Assembly (NCBI GenBank): GCA_020434375.1
Contig: JAGRAY010000084.1
Coordinates: 1-7,316, forward strand
Source: Bdellovibrionales bacterium
GTDB taxonomy: Bacteria; Bdellovibrionota_G; JALEGL01; JAGRAY01
DNA length: 7,316 nt
Direction: 5' to 3'
The position numbers and the translations under genes were made by a program. The notes under the pieces are model-generated. The model was not told the origin of the DNA, ran no database searches, and saw only the letters and a list, made by a program, of their open reading frames with translations. Shown one piece after another: positions 5,912 through 7,316 of the stretch. Position 1 is the stretch's first letter. Each line of letters begins with the position of its first letter.

Positions 5912-7228
5912 TCAATCGTAGTATTCACGACCCAAATGGGTAATTAAATCTTCGCCTTGAATATAGCGTAGGTTGTTTTTAAGTTTAGCAAGCTGCACAA
6001 AAAGGTCATGCTCTGGTTTTAACCCAGGTGCCGCCATGGGGCTTTTGTAATAAAACGAGAGCCACTCTTGTATACCGCTAAAACCACAGCGCTTGGCATA
6101 ATCCATAAAAAGAGCCAAATCTAACACAATGGGAGCTGCCAAAATGGAATCTTTGCACAAAAAGTTGATCTTAATTTGCATATTATAATTGAGCCAGCCA
6201 ACCAAATCGATATTGTCCCAACTTTCTTTATTATCGCCTCTTGGAGGATAGTAATTAATACGCACTTTATGACAAAGATCTTTATAAAGCTCTGGATAAA
6301 GCTCAGGTTCCAAAATTTGCTCTAAAACAGACAGCTTTGACTCTTCCTTTGTTTTAAAATTTTCAGGTGCATCTAAAACTTCGCCATCGCGGTTTCCTAA
6401 AATGTTCATTGAAAACCATCCCTTGACGCCAAGCATTCTTGCTTTGAGCCCAGGTGCGACAATGGTTTTAAGTAAAGTTTGACCTGTCTTAAAATCTTTA
6501 CCCGAGACAGGAACATTTTTAATTTTTGCAAGTTCCAACATCGCTGGAATATCTACCGTAAGATTTGGTGCTCCGTTGGCATAGGGTACCCCGGACTGAA
6601 GAGCTGCATAAGCATAAATCATGCTAGGCGAAATGAGCGGGTCGTTGTTTTCCAGGCCTTTTTCAAACTTTTCTAAGGTTTGATGAACTTCCGAGGGCTG
6701 CAGATAGGCCTCAGTGGAGCCACACCACACCATGACCATTCGGCTTAGCTTTTTTTCTTCTTTAAACCGTGCCATATCTTCCATAACTTGTTTGGCTAAA
6801 TCGAGCTTTGTTTTACCGGTTTTAACGTGCGTACCGTGAAGGCGTGTGACGTATTCTGGGTCGAACACTGCTTTCCATGGCTTAATGGTTTCAATTTCAT
6901 CTCTTACGGCGTCAACGTGTTGCTTAAAAACCACATGGGCCTTAGATGCTGCATCATAGCATGAATCTGAGAAGACATCCCAGCCTCCAAACTCAAGATC
7001 GCTTAAACCTGCAAGTGAAATAAAATCTTTAATGAGAGGATTGTTATTGTCAGTGCGTTTTCCAAGGCGAATAGACCCCATTTGTGTCAACGAGCCAATG
7101 GGTGATCCCAGTCCTTTTAAAATAGCTTTCACGCCTACGATAAAAGTCGTGGCAACAGCTCCCATACCCGGAATTAATACACCAAGCTTCCCCTCGGCTG
7201 GCGTAACATTTATTTTTTTTTCTGACAT
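5912..7228 (-). CDS. ino1: myo-Inositol-1-phosphate synthase
   Basis: NAD-dependent cytoplasmic enzyme (EC 5.5.1.4) that isomerises glucose 6-phosphate to inositol 3-phosphate, the first step of inositol synthesis. The 438-aa length is typical of shorter prokaryotic forms. Seen: a Rossmann glycine motif PGMGAVATT (20-28), GGWD (81-84), NGAPN (218-222), SGKDFKTGQTLLK (242-254), SMNILGNRDG (273-282) and a C-terminal catalytic block, KINFLCKDSILAAPIVLDL (353-371). The blocks around GKD.KTGQT, LGN.DG and DS..A.P.VLDL are the family hallmarks, with Lys and Asp residues used in catalysis. The start is supported by GAGGA 7 nt upstream and by the Rossmann fold beginning soon after. An A9 run lies at codons 3-6. 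In bacteria inositol phosphate can feed phosphatidylinositol-type or inositol sphingolipids, or soluble inositol compounds. No dedicated downstream enzyme such as an inositol monophosphatase is in the window, so the fate here is unknown. Confidence 0.95.
   Translation of the reverse strand: MSEKKINVTPAEGKLGVLIPGMGAVATTFIVGVKAILKGLGSPIGSLTQMGSIRLGKRTDNNNPLIKDFISLAGLSDLEFGGWDVFSDSCYDAASKAHVVFKQHVDAVRDEIETIKPWKAVFDPEYVTRLHGTHVKTGKTKLDLAKQVMEDMARFKEEKKLSRMVMVWCGSTEAYLQPSEVHQTLEKFEKGLENNDPLISPSMIYAYAALQSGVPYANGAPNLTVDIPAMLELAKIKNVPVSGKDFKTGQTLLKTIVAPGLKARMLGVKGWFSMNILGNRDGEVLDAPENFKTKEESKLSVLEQILEPELYPELYKDLCHKVRINYYPPRGDNKESWDNIDLVGWLNYNMQIKINFLCKDSILAAPIVLDLALFMDYAKRCGFSGIQEWLSFYYKSPMAAPGLKPEHDLFVQLAKLKNNLRYIQGEDLITHLGREYYD
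7213..7221 (-). repeat. A9 homopolymer (coding strand) at codons 3-6 of ino1
   Basis: Nine A's follow ATGTCAG. Loss of one A would make TAA at codon 6, while gain of one shifts the frame. The tract is a possible slippage site, although Lys-rich N-termini in AT-rich genes often contain such runs. Confidence 0.5.
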
Positions 7229-7235
7229 TCTTAAA

Positions 7236-7240
7236 TCCTC
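7236..7240 (-). promoter_or_regulatory. Ribosome binding site of ino1
   Basis: Minus-strand GAGGA lies 7 nt before the ATG, a normal spacing, and supports this start. A nearer-looking ATG overlapping the motif is out of frame. Confidence 0.65.
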
Positions 7241-7262
7241 ATGGTTGTAAAATTAGGGCCGG

Positions 7263-7291
7263 AATGTATGCAATTTTTCTAGGAATGTCCA
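7263..7291 (-). promoter_or_regulatory. Possible sigma70-type promoter of ino1
   Basis: On the minus strand TGGACA (5 of 6 match to TTGACA, 7286-7291) is separated by 17 bp from TACATT (4 of 6 match to TATAAT, 7263-7268). The -10 box ends 34 bp before the start codon, which gives a short leader. The rest of the right edge (7292-7316) is too short to assign. Confidence 0.35.
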
Positions 7292-7316
7292 GAAGACGTG
7301 ATTCAGGCGAACATGG

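Larger units (their letters stand above)
5739..5920. mobile_element. Candidate small non-coding insertion flanked by an 11-bp direct repeat
   Basis: AATCAATCGTA occurs exactly at 5739-5749 and again at 5910-5920, bracketing a 160-bp interior that includes a long imperfect palindrome. The right copy overlaps the ino1 stop codon and its last two sense codons. This pattern fits a MITE- or REP-like element that duplicated its target on insertion. Collapsing the repeat would bring the ino1 stop to 31 bp from the deacetylase start. No transposase is encoded. The interior ends are not clear terminal inverted repeats, because the palindrome is set a few bases in on the left and about 47 bases in on the right. 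The mobile-element reading is therefore inference. Confidence 0.45.

Noticed and set aside
1..7316. CRISPR array, tRNA or rRNA genes
   Set aside because: No regularly spaced direct repeats, no tRNA-like T-loop with acceptor stem and no rRNA-like segments were seen. The only notable direct repeat is the 11-mer pair near 5739 and 5910.

Overview
The window looks like chromosomal DNA of a moderately AT-rich Gram-negative bacterium. Evidence for this is a lipoprotein with a type II signal peptide and a Leu after the Cys, and a membrane-anchored protein whose enzymatic half should face the periplasm. Low G+C, a bacterial myo-inositol phosphate synthase, a large surface FG-GAP lipoprotein and a B-box/coiled-coil/deacetylase fusion would fit a Bdellovibrionota or other former deltaproteobacterial lineage. 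That taxonomic guess is inference only; no marker gene here proves it.

Layout. The left 1.65 kb (+ strand) is the C-terminal 550 codons of phosphoenolpyruvate carboxylase (ppc), cut by the window edge. It runs convergently into three minus-strand genes, in order of transcription: myo-inositol-1-phosphate synthase (ino1, 7228 to 5912), a 690-aa zinc-finger/coiled-coil/transmembrane/NodB-deacetylase fusion (5709 to 3637), and a 599-aa FG-GAP repeat lipoprotein (3537 to 1738). The spacers are 202, 99 and 83 bp. A possible sigma70-type promoter and a good ribosome binding site precede ino1, and a strong ribosome binding site precedes the lipoprotein.

The 202-bp gap between ino1 and the deacetylase holds a 105-bp imperfect palindrome. 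Around it is an exact 11-bp direct repeat, whose right copy overlaps the ino1 stop codon. This looks like a small non-coding mobile element that inserted and duplicated its target. Removing one repeat copy and the interior would leave the two genes about 31 bp apart, as in an operon.

The most unusual object is the deacetylase fusion. A predicted cytoplasmic B-box-like zinc finger and a long coiled coil, with a 76-residue internal repeat, are joined through one membrane span to a predicted periplasmic carbohydrate deacetylase. This could couple an intracellular assembly or signal to wall remodelling. The adjacent lipoprotein, with six calcium-loop motifs, may act at the same cell surface. Inositol phosphate made by Ino1 may feed an envelope lipid or a soluble inositol compound. 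A joint function of the three genes is suggested only by their order and strand. ppc belongs to central metabolism, has lower G+C and is probably unrelated. It carries two notable substitutions, one in its catalytic loop and one at its inhibitor site.
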